Origin: Bugula neritina | Taxonomy: Eukaryota > Bryozoa > Gymnolaemata > Cheilostomatida > Bugulidae | Direction: 5' to 3' | Length of the DNA stretch: 64,000 nucleotides | Assembly (NCBI GenBank): GCA_964035545.1 | Contig: OZ037765.1 | Location: 15,556,698-15,620,697, forward strand | Part shown: positions 1 through 12,500 of the stretch, piece by piece | How positions within the stretch are numbered: the stretch's first letter is position 1 | How the letters are laid out: every line of letters begins with the position of its first letter | Translations under genes and position numbers: made by a program | Notes under the pieces: model-generated | The model's database searches: none | The model's input: the letters and a program-made list of their open reading frames with translations, nothing else | What the model was told of the DNA's origin: nothing

Positions 1-991
1 TAATCAAGCACAGCCTTGTTTTAGCAATTAAGAAACCTAATGGATTAGTTACTGATTGTACTGACAATACTCCTCTCACTGAACATCATAGTAAATTAAT
101 GTGTAGCTCTTTCAGAAAGTTTGGCAGATACCATAGGTTTTTCTGATTTATTATTAGAACTAGACGAAGTTATTTTATCTTCCGATTATTGTATGTCTAA
201 GTTTACTCTTATGTCAAGGACTCAGTCACAGAGCATAAATTTTGAACACCGTGAATCTGATCCGTCCGTGGTCCAGTCCGGTCTCGCGGATAGCGGTATG
301 GGTGGGGGGTCATCTTCAGACGGCGCGAGTCATGCACCGACTATGGTCGCGTCCGGTCAGTTGTCTTCTCTTAGATCACACCCTAGCACACGTGAAGCTA
401 CTCTACCAAATCCAGGTATCACAGCAAACGGTAGTAATAGGCAGGTACTACGGGAAGATCATACATCCAGTGGAGATTTAGCATCAAATTTAGGTTTCAT
501 AGCAAATATCAATGTCAGAGATGTTTCTTTTTCTACATTTTCAATACGTGATCTACATGGTAATACTGATCGTGCAACTCATTCTGAATTTTTGATTCAC
601 GGTGCAACCTCCTCGGTTGTCAATGCATATGATAGCTACCCTAATGGAACAACTCAAATAAATTATGACTCTAGACATACAGGTGGAAATAACTTTAATT
701 CATCTATACATAAAACTTATTCGCAACCTAAGTCATTTAACAGCACTAGATGCCATTGGCCAGAATTCAGGTCAGTGTGGCTAAGGTATGCCACTATGTT
801 TTACGATCATGTCGAAAGGGCTTATGAATTAAAACAATTTCTTACAAGTGAAGCTCTGGAGATGGTTCAGCCAATCTTTGCAACTCAACCTCAAGCTTAC
901 GAGAGAATGATGTGTAGAATAGAAAAGGTCTACAATGATTCTAGCATGAGTGTACAAGCAGTCTTCAACTATCTACAAGAACTAAAGCCAG
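1..991 (+). pseudogene. gag: BEL/Pao gag fragment (BEL1b, 5' part)
   Basis: This is a second copy of the gag of the BEL element at 14622..20803, running off the left edge. It contains the DUF1759-like core of BEL/Pao Gag (a Trp-Pro-Glu-Phe stretch followed by a helical region), which would build the particle around the retrotransposon RNA. A 4-nt insertion near base 96, relative to the other copy, shifts the frame, so it cannot make full Gag. At bases 6-8 it has AAG where the other copy has a TAG stop, so that stop is not ancestral to both. Homology ends abruptly at 991, where another element is inserted, and resumes at 8701. A dead copy, high confidence. Confidence 0.85.
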
Positions 992-1227
992 TGTTGTATT
1001 CTTGAGTAGAAAGGATAATTTATGTAGATATCATACAATGTCGTATATTTGAATTCCAGAAAAGTACATTTAGCTCAGAGAAAATTCACTGTTTATATAC
1101 AAAATATTACATAGCTTTTTAGTGATAGCCGGTCATAATACAAAATTATAATAGATGCTTCATGGCTATATGGCTGTTATTTATTGTCATGGTCAGGGCT
1201 GTAGCAGCATCCGTTGCGTATGTAACA
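992..1227 (-). repeat. 3' LTR of Gypsy fragment G6
   Basis: Read on the minus strand this 236-bp segment starts TGTTACATACG and ends ATACAACA (TG...CA). It is preceded by the purine run GGGGAGA, a plausible polypurine tract, and by the integrase end of a Gypsy pol. It abuts BEL1b gag exactly where that gag is interrupted. No partner LTR is present, so the call rests on termini, purine tract and position. Confidence 0.55.
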
Positions 1228-2066
1228 TCTCCCCACTAGCCTTTGATGCGTCTATGTATTTTGGCGAGCTGCCAATCTCTTTGACCTTCTAAGATTTTCA
1301 GGTTCACACTCTCCGCCTGTGGGTACTCTGGGATTTCTTCATGGTTGAGGTGTTTGGTTAGCAGTACTATCGTCATTTGAAACATCAGCCATTTGAACTT
1401 CAGATTTCACATCGTCGGCTGGTTCAGAATCTTCCTCAACTCCGTAGCGTGGTAATAGTTGTTCAATATGATGTCTCCATATTGGTCTTCTTGGTGTGAC
1501 TTTGACATTTATACTTCTTAGTCCCAATACTTTTGTGACAATGGCAGGGACCCATCGTGGTTCTCTGTCTCTTTGGGGTCCACAATAGAGTGCGTAGCAA
1601 GGACTTCCAACTGTATAGGTGTGAACTTTGGATACAGTGGATTTCTGGTCTGTAGACCTTTTCCACTTCTTTTGATTGTTGTCCTTGGGCTTGGTGTGCT
1701 AGTGATGGTAGCAGAACATTAATTTTGCAACGAATCTGTCTCCCATTCATCAGTTCACTGGGCGAGTATCCTCCTATCAAGGGTGTGCGTCGATAGTGCA
1801 TCAGGAATTTAATCAAAGCTAGATTTGGTGGTAAATTAGATTTTCTTAGAGCCTGTTTAAATGATTGCACTAGTCTTTCAGCTGCTCCATTTGTGGCAGG
1901 GTGATAAGGGGCTTTAGATAGATGAACTATTCCACGATCCTGGCACCAGCTTTGAAACTTTTCAGACTTGAATGTGCTTGCATTGTCGGATACAATTGTG
2001 TGTGAATATCCAAAGTGTGCAAAGTCTCGTTCTAGAAGCTCTGTAGTTCTCTTCGAAGATGTTGAT
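1228..2066 (-). pseudogene. pol: Gypsy integrase C-terminal fragment (G6)
   Basis: The minus strand encodes the second half of a Gypsy-type DDE integrase. The second catalytic Asp is in SDNASTFKS and the Glu in NGAAERLVQSF. They are followed by the usual Tyr-Arg-Arg-Thr-Pro / SPSELMNGR region, an SH3-like RWVPAIV segment and a basic tail ending near RRSKRLAARQ. Integrase inserts the cDNA into host chromatin. The N-terminal half is missing because a LINE is inserted or joined at 2067, and there are frameshifts around 1500-1600. The sequence differs clearly from G1-G4, so it is a separate Gypsy lineage. Pseudogene. Confidence 0.8.
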
Positions 2067-3917
2067 GTTTGTTTGTTTGTTTGTTTGTATTTTCATCAAA
2101 ATAGTAGTTTATGTCATAGTTTGAAAAATAGAAAAAAATCAGTGATGAGGGTCCATATGCACAATAGCAAAGCTAGTCGAGGTGCTGGACCCAGAGGTAG
2201 CAGCCAGCAGAGCCCGCATGACGCGGACCCTAAATCAGTGAGTCAAGCAGGAACTGCTTCAAGGCCACCGCAAACTCACTCCTACTTCGTATCTTCCTCA
2301 GATGTTTTGGGAGGAAGTTCCAGGCATCGGCCATCTGATAGGTAACCTGTCTATGGCCACACGCAGTAGTGGAGAGTGGCAAGGGGAGACTGAGAGGAGC
2401 ATGTCTGGTTGGGTAGGGAGGAAGGTAGTTAGATGCTAGGCGTAAATAAAATTCAGAATGGGCGAGTAGACAAATTCGAAGTTTGTAGAGTTCATAAATT
2501 GGTAATATTTTATATTATTTATATAAATGTGCTGCGTGAAATCGAGGTGGTTTGTGAAAAATTATACGAAGTAGTCTATTTTGAATATTTGAAATTTTAT
2601 CTAGGTAAATGGATGGGGCATTGCCCCAGGCTTCTAAGCAATATACAATTTTACTATTAATTAGGCTATTATATAATAGAATTAAAACTTTGCGAGGTAG
2701 GAAGGTGGAAGCTACATAGATCAGTCCCAGATTTTGGCGTGGTGTATTTCAAAGGTTTTTAATATGGGTAGCCCAATTTAAATTTTTATCAATTGTGATT
2801 CCTAGAAATTTGACTGATTCTGCATTGTTAATTTCGGTATTGTTTATAAAAGAGGTTGGGGGATATGAAATTTATTTTGCGGACTCTTAATAATAATAAA
2901 ATTTGTCTTTTCGATGTTGAGGGTTAATTTGTTTGTGAAGCACCAGATCTTTATTTTTTCAAGATTTCTATTTATTGTTTGAATTTCGTCATTAAGATTT
3001 TTGTTATGAAAAAAAAGATTTGTGTCATCGGCAAATAAGATGGTGTTAAAGAATTGCGCACTTTTAATTAAGTCATTTATGTATAGTAGGAATAATGTAG
3101 GACCTAAAATCGAACCTTGCGGTACCCCACAACTGATCTTCAGTGAAGCTGAGGTAACATTGTTTAGGAAAACGCATTTAGTTCAGTCACTTAAATAGTG
3201 CTGTATTAGTTTGACAGACTCGTTAGAAAAATTTACACTACTCAGTTTTTTAGTGAGAATATGGTGATCTATTGTATGGAAAGTTTTTGAAAAGTCTATA
3301 AAAATTTCAAGGACAACCAAACTCGAGTTTAGGGCGGAAAATGCATTATTAGCAAATTTAATCAGGGCATCGTGAGTTCCCTTCAATTTTTAGAATCCGT
3401 ATTGGGAGCTTGATATTATTTGTTCATCATACATTTGAATTTGGGTGTTGATAACTTTCTCGTAAATCTTTGAAAAAATAGGTAGGATCGATATAGGTCT
3501 ATAATTATTTAAAGATAACTTATTTCCTTTATGTTTGTATATAGGCAAAACTTTGGCGCTTTTCATTTTAGATGGTACGATACAGCTAAGGATAGAGTTG
3601 TTTATTATGTGTGTGAAAGGGGCCGCAAGAAAATCAGCACTATCTTTGACTAGTCTAGGAGCAATTCCATCGAGGCCTTCCGCTTTGTGCTCATTTATAT
3701 TTTTCATCTGCTTTAAAACATCATCTTCATCAACAATTGAAAATTCAAATTTTTTAATGTTTTCTGTGAAGTGTGTTGCAGGGCTACTACATATTTCCGG
3801 GATTTTTTTAGCTAGATTGGGGCCAATTTCAGTAAAATATTTGTTAAAAGAATAAGCTATTTCTTTAGAATTTGTGACGATGCTTGAGTCTGGTAGCTGG
3901 ATTTTATTGAAACACAG
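2067..3917 (-). mobile_element. 5'-truncated CR1/L2-like LINE
   Basis: The minus strand carries the reverse transcriptase half of a non-LTR retrotransposon. In order: NNYRPISILPIFSKIYEKVI (palm entry), SSSQYGF, FIDFSKTFHTIDH, CGVPQGSILGP, the catalytic LFADDTNLFF near 3020-3045, NKLTLNIEKT, VKFLGITIDKNLNW, and a C-terminal FLPKHLRKIRSRSEF region ending near 2232. After a short 3' UTR it ends in an (ACAAA/CAAA)n tail at 2067-2088, as CR1/L2-type elements do. The endonuclease part is absent (5' truncation at about 3917) and several in-frame stops break the ORF. Clade assignment within CR1/L2/jockey is tentative. Confidence 0.8.
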
Positions 3918-4241
3918 GATAGTTAAGGGCATCCTTACTAAGAATATCATAAATCTAGCTCACAATGTAGTCTAGGTTCTTGCTATGATATTGTTCTGTG
4001 GGTGGCATGCGTGGTGTTGCCTGCCTGTGTATGTTTAGCCTGATATTAGACTATGACCAATAAACAGCAAGCTCAATTAGGGCTGCATTATATATCAACA
4101 TTCCATTGTGGCTACTCTGTAAATGAATTACACACCAAGCTATTCACTAGCTTGTAGGTTAACAGGTCTGTAATTAGTAATGGACAAGCCAATATCTTCT
4201 TATCTCTACGCGTTCACTGAAGCGCGAAGTGATGCGCAGTG
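3918..4241 (-). repeat. Fragment of Gypsy pol-accessory spacer (G1-like)
   Basis: About 320 bp here closely matches 31690..32010 inside Gypsy G1, the stretch between pol and the accessory ORF including that ORF's first codons. Similarity starts at the LINE junction and stops exactly where the BEL2 LTR begins. It is a relic of another copy of the G1-G4 lineage into which BEL2 apparently inserted. Confidence 0.65.
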
Positions 4242-4790
4242 TGTAACGTCTACCCCAGTTTATTGATAACAGGTTGCACTGCTGGAGTTTTGCTGATGTT
4301 TATTGAAACTAACTGGTAACCAACGTGAAACTACAATGATGAAATTTAATAATAGAGATAATGATGAAAAGAAAAATTAAACATAAAACATTACAAAATT
4401 GTTGCATAACATTAACAATGGTCAACATACCTCTATTACCCTTCCTGGGGAGAGTTAGAATTAAATATATATTGTGATAGTGAAAGTTTAATCAAAAATA
4501 AAGAAAGACTAGTTAGAGCTACAACAGTCAGTAGAGAAAAAAAGGCATAAAACACCTTAGCTATTATAACTTCTGGCTACAAGCTATAAAAAGCTGACAG
4601 CTATTCTGTTAGCAAAATCATTGCATTGTAATAGTGAAAACAAAGCTATTTGTGGTTTTATAAAAAAAGCTGTGGCTAAGTGAGTGGTTAAGTGAGTAGC
4701 TAAGTGAATATAAGGCTGAATGGTGATGAATTGTCTTGTGCCGCTGTATGTAATAGTGTGTAATATAATAAAAATGATCAAAACGCTACA
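4242..4790 (-). repeat. 3' LTR of BEL2
   Basis: On the minus strand the 549-bp segment starts TGTAGCGTTTTG and ends GACGTTACA. The bases just upstream (minus strand) are AGGTGGGAG, a good polypurine tract, and before those come the end codons of BEL pol (RPLSKLVVLV). The partner LTR is missing, so divergence cannot be used for dating. Confidence 0.65.
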
Positions 4791-4799
4791 CTCCCACCT

Positions 4800-6260
4800 A
4801 AAATTTAGGATGAAATTTTACTTGGTGCTTTTACTAAAACTACTAATTTACTCAATGGCCTGACGAGCTGATGGGCCCTCATTTTGTGGTATCCATGTAC
4901 TGTTAGTAGCAGCCTCGTGAATTTCACTACTCATTTCAGGACGTTAGACTTGGCATTGACTAGTCAAAAACCATGAGATCAATTATGATCTAGTGTAGGT
5001 CCTAGACCTTGGTGAGCAGGAAGTGAGTGATGATGGCTAATTAGTAGCGCGGTCAAATATGCAGATTTGGGTAAGATGATAGGGTGCTTCTTATCATGTG
5101 ACAGGGTGATACATTCTTGAAATCTCCCACCAATACGAAGTAGAGCTTTTGAGTCTAATAATGGATCTAGCGTTGTCAGACAACTAGATTTTTTTTTCAG
5201 AGTCTGAGATGGCTTGAGCACAGCCATCTCATTTAAAAAATACGCTGCATGAATGAGTTGAAGGATAGTTTGTTTGGCATTTTGAAAATTGAACGGGGCA
5301 TTTTTGCTTAAGTGCTTTTGAATTGTGGCAGTTGCCCTGACTGCTCTGTTTTAGTCGGAGAACTTTTCCAAGCGCCCATCAAGTGAAAAGTGAACTGTTT
5401 GTGAGATGAATGACAATGATGACTGTTTTACCTTCACATGTTTAGGGTTTACGTACACCAATGGCTGTGTGGGTAAGATATTAGGTTCGGTCCTGGGAAA
5501 TTGTTTCTACTCTCTTTGCAACACATGTGTGAAAACGATCAGCAGTATTACTTATATGGTCAAGAACAACAGTGGAGTCAGAATAGAAGTGTGTGCTGAT
5601 GTTTGAAATGTCAAGTTCTTTGATATATTTTGTGACCGATCTGACAGCACTTGCTGCTGCCTGAAGTTTGAGTCATGAAACTTCTCTCATTGGTGCGACT
5701 TGGGCTTTACCTAAAAGCAGTGCAACATGCACTCGCCTTGCCGAGTTAACTAGTCGAAGGTATGTGCAGTGATCATAGCCCACTGTACTGGCGTCAGCGA
5801 AAGTGTGGTTAAGCAGTTTCCTATGAATCAAAGTCATGAGGAGTGAGACATTGAGGTATGGTGATATGATTGACAGGCGTCAAGTCTGATTTCCAAGCAG
5901 ACCATCTGAGTCTGTGAGTGATGCATTCTAATCAAGGTTATTAGAACACGTCTCTTGAAAATGGTTTTGCCCTCAAGAACAAAGAGAGCTATCAGACACA
6001 GGGGTTTAAACACTAAAGCTGCTGTGGATAAGACACTTTTCCTAGTGTCCGGTTTGATAATGGACGATGCTGGAATGTGAATTGATTTTGCGCAGTATCC
6101 CAAAGGACACGAAGTGATCGTTCTTGAAGTAATGAATCGAAGGTGAGATCTAGGGTGGCAAGTGTGTTTGCACACTCACTCCTTGGTAACTGTGATATGA
6201 CAGACTTAATGTTAAAGGCTATTTTGCGGAGCCACAATTGACTGGTTTGACAAATGGACT
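4800..6260 (-). pseudogene. pol: BEL2 pol remnants: RT thumb, RNase H, integrase pieces
   Basis: Reading right to left on the minus strand: an RT-thumb-like stretch (WLRKIAFN, RSLRVLWDTAQNQFTF); the Pao signature around VLSTAALVFKPL; RNase H with HTFADASTVGY and FYSDSTVVLD; then the integrase N-terminus (LLRIGGRFQE, KHPIILPKSAYLTALLISHH); and finally a short DUF5641-type end (RPLSKLVVLV). The Asp residues of RNase H are still visible. The DDE core of integrase and the RT palm are absent, and frameshifts and stops are frequent (5830, 5500, 5440, 4979). A decayed pol; the order matches BEL/Pao. Confidence 0.75.
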
Positions 6261-6338
6261 TAGTTTGCTTGGTGAGGGTGATGTGTGTCGTTTATCTGAT
6301 GCGTTTTGTTGAGAGCTTTGTCTTTCTGGGTTTTACTG

Positions 6339-8290
6339 TTAATCTGGTTTTATGGTGGGTTGCTTGTTTGAATCATTAGATGTCGTTAGGTTTCTGGGGT
6401 ATTTATGCATTTTGTGGAGAGAAGTTGGGTGCCTTTCTTTGCAGATATTGCAAACAGCAGGAGATTCACATTCCTTGGCAATGTGGTTACCATCTAAACA
6501 GGCATAGCAAAGGCGTTTGTCTCTTATGAACTCATGAACTTCTGAAAATGGCAGAAGGTTTAGCTTGCTGCAAACAGCAGTTTTGTGATTGTACATTTTG
6601 CAAAATATACATGCATGAATGTGTGTTTCAGATTGCTGTGAAGCGACTTCAGTTTTCTGTGTAGCAAATGTCCTCTTTGTTATTATAAGTTTTTCTATGA
6701 TGATATCTTGAGTTTTTTTTTCTTTGCTTGTGTGTTTGATTCATGGAGAGCTTTTGACAATGAATTCCGAGCTATATCACAGTGGTGTGATAAAAATGTT
6801 ATAAACGTTTTTAGAGGAGGAAATCTCCCAGTCTCTCTTTCTAATCTGGTAGACTCATCAGCCCACCTTTCTCCGATTTGATGTGGAATTTTCACTATTA
6901 ACTTTTTATTGGCTGCTTTCGTATTGAGATTGATGTCTGCATCGAGACCATCAATGGATTCCAGTAAATCAATAAAATCTTCTAAAGCTTCTGCATCTCT
7001 TTCGTTTATTTTTGGCCAGTTTTGGAGTTTCTCTAAGTATGCCTCTGTTATTTTTTCTCCTTTCCCATATCTGTCATATAATTTAGCCCAGGCTGCCTTG
7101 TATGAGTGTTCTGTCTTTTGTCTGTAAAGACCTTGGATGGCTTTGTAAGCTCTGCCGTCTACAAACTGTCTTAATTTTAACCATTTTTGTCCGGCTGAGC
7201 TTTTTGAGAGGTTAAAAGCCTCATTGAAGGCCACCTTCCAATCTTGGTATTCCAATGGATTGCCCGAAAACATGGGGGGTTCTGAGGGATGTTGCCTAAT
7301 TAGGTTGATAGCTTCAGCGTAATCGTCAGGTGTGAAGGCAGGTTGCTGTTGGTAGCTGGGGTTAGTAATAGGACTTTGATGAGCAAACTGGGGAACATTG
7401 CTTGAGAGCTCATTGGACTGTAAAAAAGAGTTTGTGGATGTTAGAGGCATTGTGAACTGTAAGAAAGGGTTTGTAGATGCTACAGGTGGGATTGGAAGAA
7501 TGCGAGGTTGCATGATATTTTTAGTCAGACGCTGAGGTGTGTGAATGATTGGTTAAGATGGAATAGCTGGTATGATGGATGGGAACTGATTTAGAAGGGG
7601 AGAAGAGCTGTCCTTCTCTTCCTCTTCTTCAATGGCTTGGGCTATGACTTGCTCTTCAGCCTCCGCTGCGTGTATTTCAGCCTGAAGCTCTTGCTGCTTG
7701 ATAGCGTGTGTAAGTTGACTGGCTTGCTGTCGTAACTCATGAACTATATTGGCAGATTCTAATTTTATTCTTAGTGCGGCTGCCTTAGCTTTGGATTGCA
7801 CCTGCATTAATCTGAGTTGTGACTGTGAGCTAGCACAAGATGAGTGACAGGATGAAGCCGATTTTGAACTAACAAAATGACTAGCAGATCCTAAGATCTC
7901 GAAGCGCTGATTTTCTTGTGCTGGCTCGAAGCCAGCGGCTTTTGTTTTAGTTGAAAGTTTACTCATTCGACCTATGGCATCACCAATCAATGTTTCACAA
8001 TCGGAATGCAATCTATCCATTTGATTTCAAACCTGAAGATCTGGCTCATGGTCTCCTAGCATCTGGCGCCACTTATCGTAGGTTCCCTCTAAGTTGTGTT
8101 TAACTTGAGATAGTTGGTTTTTATAACCTTCCAATGAGTCGTACGAAATATCCTGTTTTGATGCAAAGTGTGAAACTATAGATTTGTGTAACTCGGCACA
8201 GTTTTTGATTTCATTGTCTAGTTGTGCAGCTTTCTGATTCATTTTTGTTCTTGAAAATATATGGGGTTTTGAGGCGTTTGATTTAGACAT
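6339..8290 (-). pseudogene. gag: BEL2 gag with zinc knuckles
   Basis: The probable start is the ATG at 8290. The N-terminal ~250 residues are Gln/Glu/Ala-rich and coiled-coil-like (QLTHAIKQQELQAEIHAAEAEE). They are followed by a DUF1759-like Gag core (PPMFSGNPLEYQDWKVAFNEAF ... LKTFITFLSHHCD) and, after a frameshift in a run of A residues near 6715, by knuckles of the form CYACLDGNHIAKEC and CNICKERHPTSLH. In-frame stops occur at about 8027 (TGA) and 7553 (TAA), both in the main frame. The role would be particle assembly and RNA binding. Identified by domain order; clearly defective. Confidence 0.8.
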
Positions 8291-8700
8291 CACTTATTTA
8301 GGTATGAGAGCGTAGTAATCACAGAGAATTTTTGTAAAGTATTTGTTCACTAATTTGCTACAGTTTATCGCAGCAGAGACAGGACAAAAATGACAGGTGA
8401 TGAGAGATGATTGAAGAAACCTATTATGTGATGAGCAGATTATAATGATTAATGTCAGCCAATATCAAAATATTTGATAATGTCCCAAATTAATCCACTA
8501 GCTTTGTGATTTCACTATTACAAGTACTAATTTTACAGTATTTCAAAAAAATGAACACTAATTCAGTCTAGTTATAATTATTAAGCTTAACAAAATCAAG
8601 ATTATAAAAAGAAGTGTTGATGTGCTATTACTTAGTTTAAGTGATTATGGTAGGTAAGAAACTCAAGTGTTTTAGATTTAAACCACAATGATACATTAGA
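8291..8700. other. BEL2 leader region, no gene
   Basis: AT-rich sequence upstream of BEL2 gag. No LTR matching 4242..4790, no primer-binding site and no coding region could be seen. It ends where BEL1b homology resumes. Confidence 0.4.
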
Positions 8701-9576
8701 ACTTTTGCTAACTGTTACGTTGCCACAGGTCGATACTTTTGCAAACCTATTACCTACAAGCATTAGACAAGACTCAAACCCCTTGTTCAGTCTGTAATAA
8801 AACAACTCATCATGTGTTATTGTGCATCAAATCAGCTGAAACTAATACAAATACCAATTGTAATACCAACATGAATAAAATAAAAGCTGATCAAATTAAG
8901 CACAAGAGTAGCGAGAATCCTGAAGCGTCCATGTGTCTCTTAATCATGGAGTGCACAATCATCCAGGAAACGCTACAGTATTTGCCATTCAGTAGGCCCA
9001 AGTAATTGGTACATCTGATACAGCTATTATATTCTTCGACGGAGGATATAATGCTTCATTTATATCGGAGAGAGTTGCTAGAGCGTGGGGTGCGCAACAG
9101 ATAGATAGGCTGAACTTGGAAATGAATACAATTGGTGAACATAAAATCAATGAAACTTCTACTATTTATGAAGTAAAAGTACAAACTACAAAAGGAAGGA
9201 CTATTACAATTTTAGCTCACAGTCTTCAGAAACTCACAGGGGCTATCAACAGGCCACTCGATGCAAACATCCTCAAATCTCTGTTCTCAAAAAAAGACCC
9301 TAACAAGCTATAAGGAAGAAGACGGCACCTATAAACCTGCAAATTGGTAACCATCTTCTTGAATTGCATCCAAAACACCAAATTGATCAAGCAGGACCTA
9401 ACCTCTATGTATATTCCGGACCTTTTGGACTGTGTGTGCAGGGAGCACACCCGGTCTTTAGCAACTTTTTTACACTTTCATTCTCATCTTTTCATGTGCA
9501 GGCTACCATGATGCATGAGAAGTTGGAGGAAGTTGAACTTTCTCAAAGCATTCATGACAAGCTCAACGGCTGTGAT
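8701..9576 (+). pseudogene. BEL/Pao gag-protease fragment (BEL1b, 3' part)
   Basis: Resumes the BEL1b copy that was broken at 991. It matches the other BEL copy at about 16490-16550, jumps to about 16950 (the knuckle CSVCNKTTHHVLLC), and continues through the retroviral-like protease (IIFFDGGYNASFI, Asp-Gly-Gly in place of Asp-Ser/Thr-Gly as is usual in this family) up to about 17765. Two internal deletions and stops at about 9003 and 9311 kill the ORF. It stops where the 10-bp minisatellite begins. About 80 bp of BEL sequence is missing between the two halves. Confidence 0.8.
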
Positions 9577-12500
9577 GTTTTATTATATTACATTGTATTA
9601 AAGTAACTTTCAGTTTATTAAGAATTACAGTTTATCAAAGTTTTTTTAAGCATACTTTTGTTTATTATAATGTTTTACATTATATTTTAGTCTATTACAA
9701 AGTATTACAATTTTTGAAAGTGTAATGCAGTATCTTACAGTGTATCACAGGTTTTGACATTGTATTACAGTGTATTACAGCGTGTAACATTGTAATACAG
9801 TCTCTTACAGGGTTTTTCAGCTTTTTACGGTGTGCTACAGTATGTTTCAGTATATTACTTTGTATTATAGTACATTTCAGTCTATTACAATGTATTACAG
9901 TTTATTAAAGTGAATTGCCGTATATTAATGTATATCCTAAATTTTGTCAATGTATTACATTGTATTACAGTATATTACACTATATGACATTGTACCACCA
10001 TATATTACAGTGTATTTAGGTACTTTACAGTGTGTTATTGCATTTTACATTATATTTCAGTATATTGAAATGCATTACAGTTTCGGAAAATGCAATGCAG
10101 TATATTACAGTGTATCACAGGTTTTTTACATTGTATTACAATGTATTACAATGTATTACAGCACATTACAGCGTATAGTATTGTAATAATACAGTCCATT
10201 ACAGTGTTTTTCAGTAAATTACGATTTTTTACAGTATATTTCAGTCTAGTACAATGTATTACAGTTTATGAAAATGTATAGATGTATATTTCTGTATATC
10301 ACAGATATTGCCAATGGATTAGATTGTATCACAGTATAATACACTGTATAACATTGTACTACAGTATATAACGGTGTATTTAGCTACATTACAGTGTGTT
10401 ATTGTATTTTACAGTGTGTTTCAGTGTATCACAATGTATTACAGTATATTTCAGTGTATTACAAAGTATTGCAGTGTATTATGGTTTATTGCAGCATGTT
10501 TCAGTATATCACACTGTATTATAGTGAAACTCAGTCTATTACAATGTACTACAGTGCAATATATGTACTACAGTATGTTTCAGTCTATTAGAATCTATTA
10601 CAGTGTATTACAACAGGTTACAGTGTGTTTCAGTGTATTACACTGTATTAAAGTGTATTTTTTCTATTACAATGTATTACAGTGCGATGTATGTGTTACA
10701 GTATAATTCACTCTATTACTATGTATTACAGTGTATTGCAGTATATTCCAGTGTATAACAATGCAATATGGTGTATTAAAACTTATAAAAGTATGTTTCA
10801 GTATAAAACAAAATATTACAGTATATTTTAGTGTGTAATAATGTGTCACAGTGTATTACGGTTTATCGCAGTATGTTTCAGTATATTACATTGCGTTACA
10901 GTATATTTTAGTCTATTACAATGTATTACACTTTATTGGAAATTTTCAAAGCATATTTGTATTTATTACAATGTTTCACATTATATTTTGGTATATTACA
11001 ATGTATTACAGTTTTCGAAAGTGTAATGCAGTATATTGAAGTGTATCACAGGTGTTGACATTGTATTACAGCATGTTACAAGGTATAACATTGTACTACA
11101 GTTTCTTACAGTGTTTTTCAGCATTTTACGGTGCGTTACAGTATATTACAGTATGTTTCAGTAGATTACATTGTATTACAGTGTATTACGGTTTATTACC
11201 ATATGTCTTAATCTTTTACAATGTATCACAGTTTTCGAAAGTCTAATGCCGTATCTTACAGTGTATCTTAGTTTTTGACAATGTATTTCAGTTTAATACG
11301 GCATAATGCAGCTTATAGCATTCTACTACAGTCTATAATAGTGGGTTTATGTACTTTACAAAGTGTTATAGTAAGTTACAGTATGTTTCAGTATATTACA
11401 ATATATTACAGTATATTTCAGTCTATTACAATGTATTAAAATTTATGAATGTTTATTGCGGTATATTACTGTATATCACAAATTCTGTCAGTGTACTACA
11501 TTGTACTACAGCATATTACAGTGTAATTGGGTACTTGACAGTATGCTATTGCATTTTATATTATATTTCAGTATATTAAAATGCGTTACAGTTTTTGAAA
11601 GTGCAATGCAGTATATTACAGTGTATCACAGGGTATGACATTGCATAACAGTGTATTACAGCATATTATAGGATATAACATTGTAATACAGTTCATTACA
11701 GTGTTGTTCAGTAATTCATAATTTGTTGGAGTACATTACAGTATATTTCAGTATATTTCAATATATTGCAGTATAATTCAGTGTATTACAATGTATCAAG
11801 TGTATTAAAACTCATTACAGTATGTTTAAGTATAAAACAATGTATTACAATATATTTCAGTGTATAATAATGTATTACAACAAATTACGGTTTATCGCAG
11901 TATGTTTCATTATATTACAATGTATTAAAGTAACTTTCAGTCTATTACAATGTATTACAGTTTTTGAAAGTGCAATGCAGTATCTTACAGTGTATCACAG
12001 GTTTTGAAATTGTATATCACAAATTTTGTCAATGTATTACATTGTATTACAATATATTACACTGTAAAACATTGTACTACAGTCTAATATAGCGTGCTTA
12101 TGTACTTTACAGTGTGTTATATTAATTTACAGTATTTTTCAATATGTTACTATGTATAACAGTATATTTCAGGTTATTACAGCATGTTTCATTTTTTTTC
12201 AATGTGTTATATTGCATTATAATGTATGTATTACAATGTATTTTAGACTATTAAAATGTATCACAGTTTATGAAAGTGTATTGCAGTATATTGCTCTATA
12301 TGGCAGATTTTGACAATGTATTACACTGTAATACTGTAAATCACATTGTAAAACATTCTCTTACAGTCTGTTACAGTATATTTAAATACTTTACAGTGTG
12401 TTACCATGTTTTATTTTACGATTCAGTATATTGCGATGTATTACGATATATTTCAGTCTATTACAATGTATTACAGTGCACTAAAAGTTATTACACTACA

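Larger units (their letters stand above)
4242..8700 (-). mobile_element. BEL/Pao element BEL2, internally deleted
   Basis: A second BEL/Pao family on the minus strand. From its 5' side (right) it has a leader, gag, zinc knuckles, part of the RT thumb and RNase H, the integrase N-terminus, the last codons of the integrase C-terminal domain, a purine tract and the 3' LTR. The protease and catalytic RT are deleted, as is most of the integrase. No 5' LTR was found before BEL1b sequence resumes at 8701, so the 5' end is lost. Confidence 0.75.

Noticed and set aside
1968-2345. 125-codon plus-strand ORF
   Set aside because: It is the antisense of the LINE C-terminal coding region and crosses the LINE/Gypsy junction.
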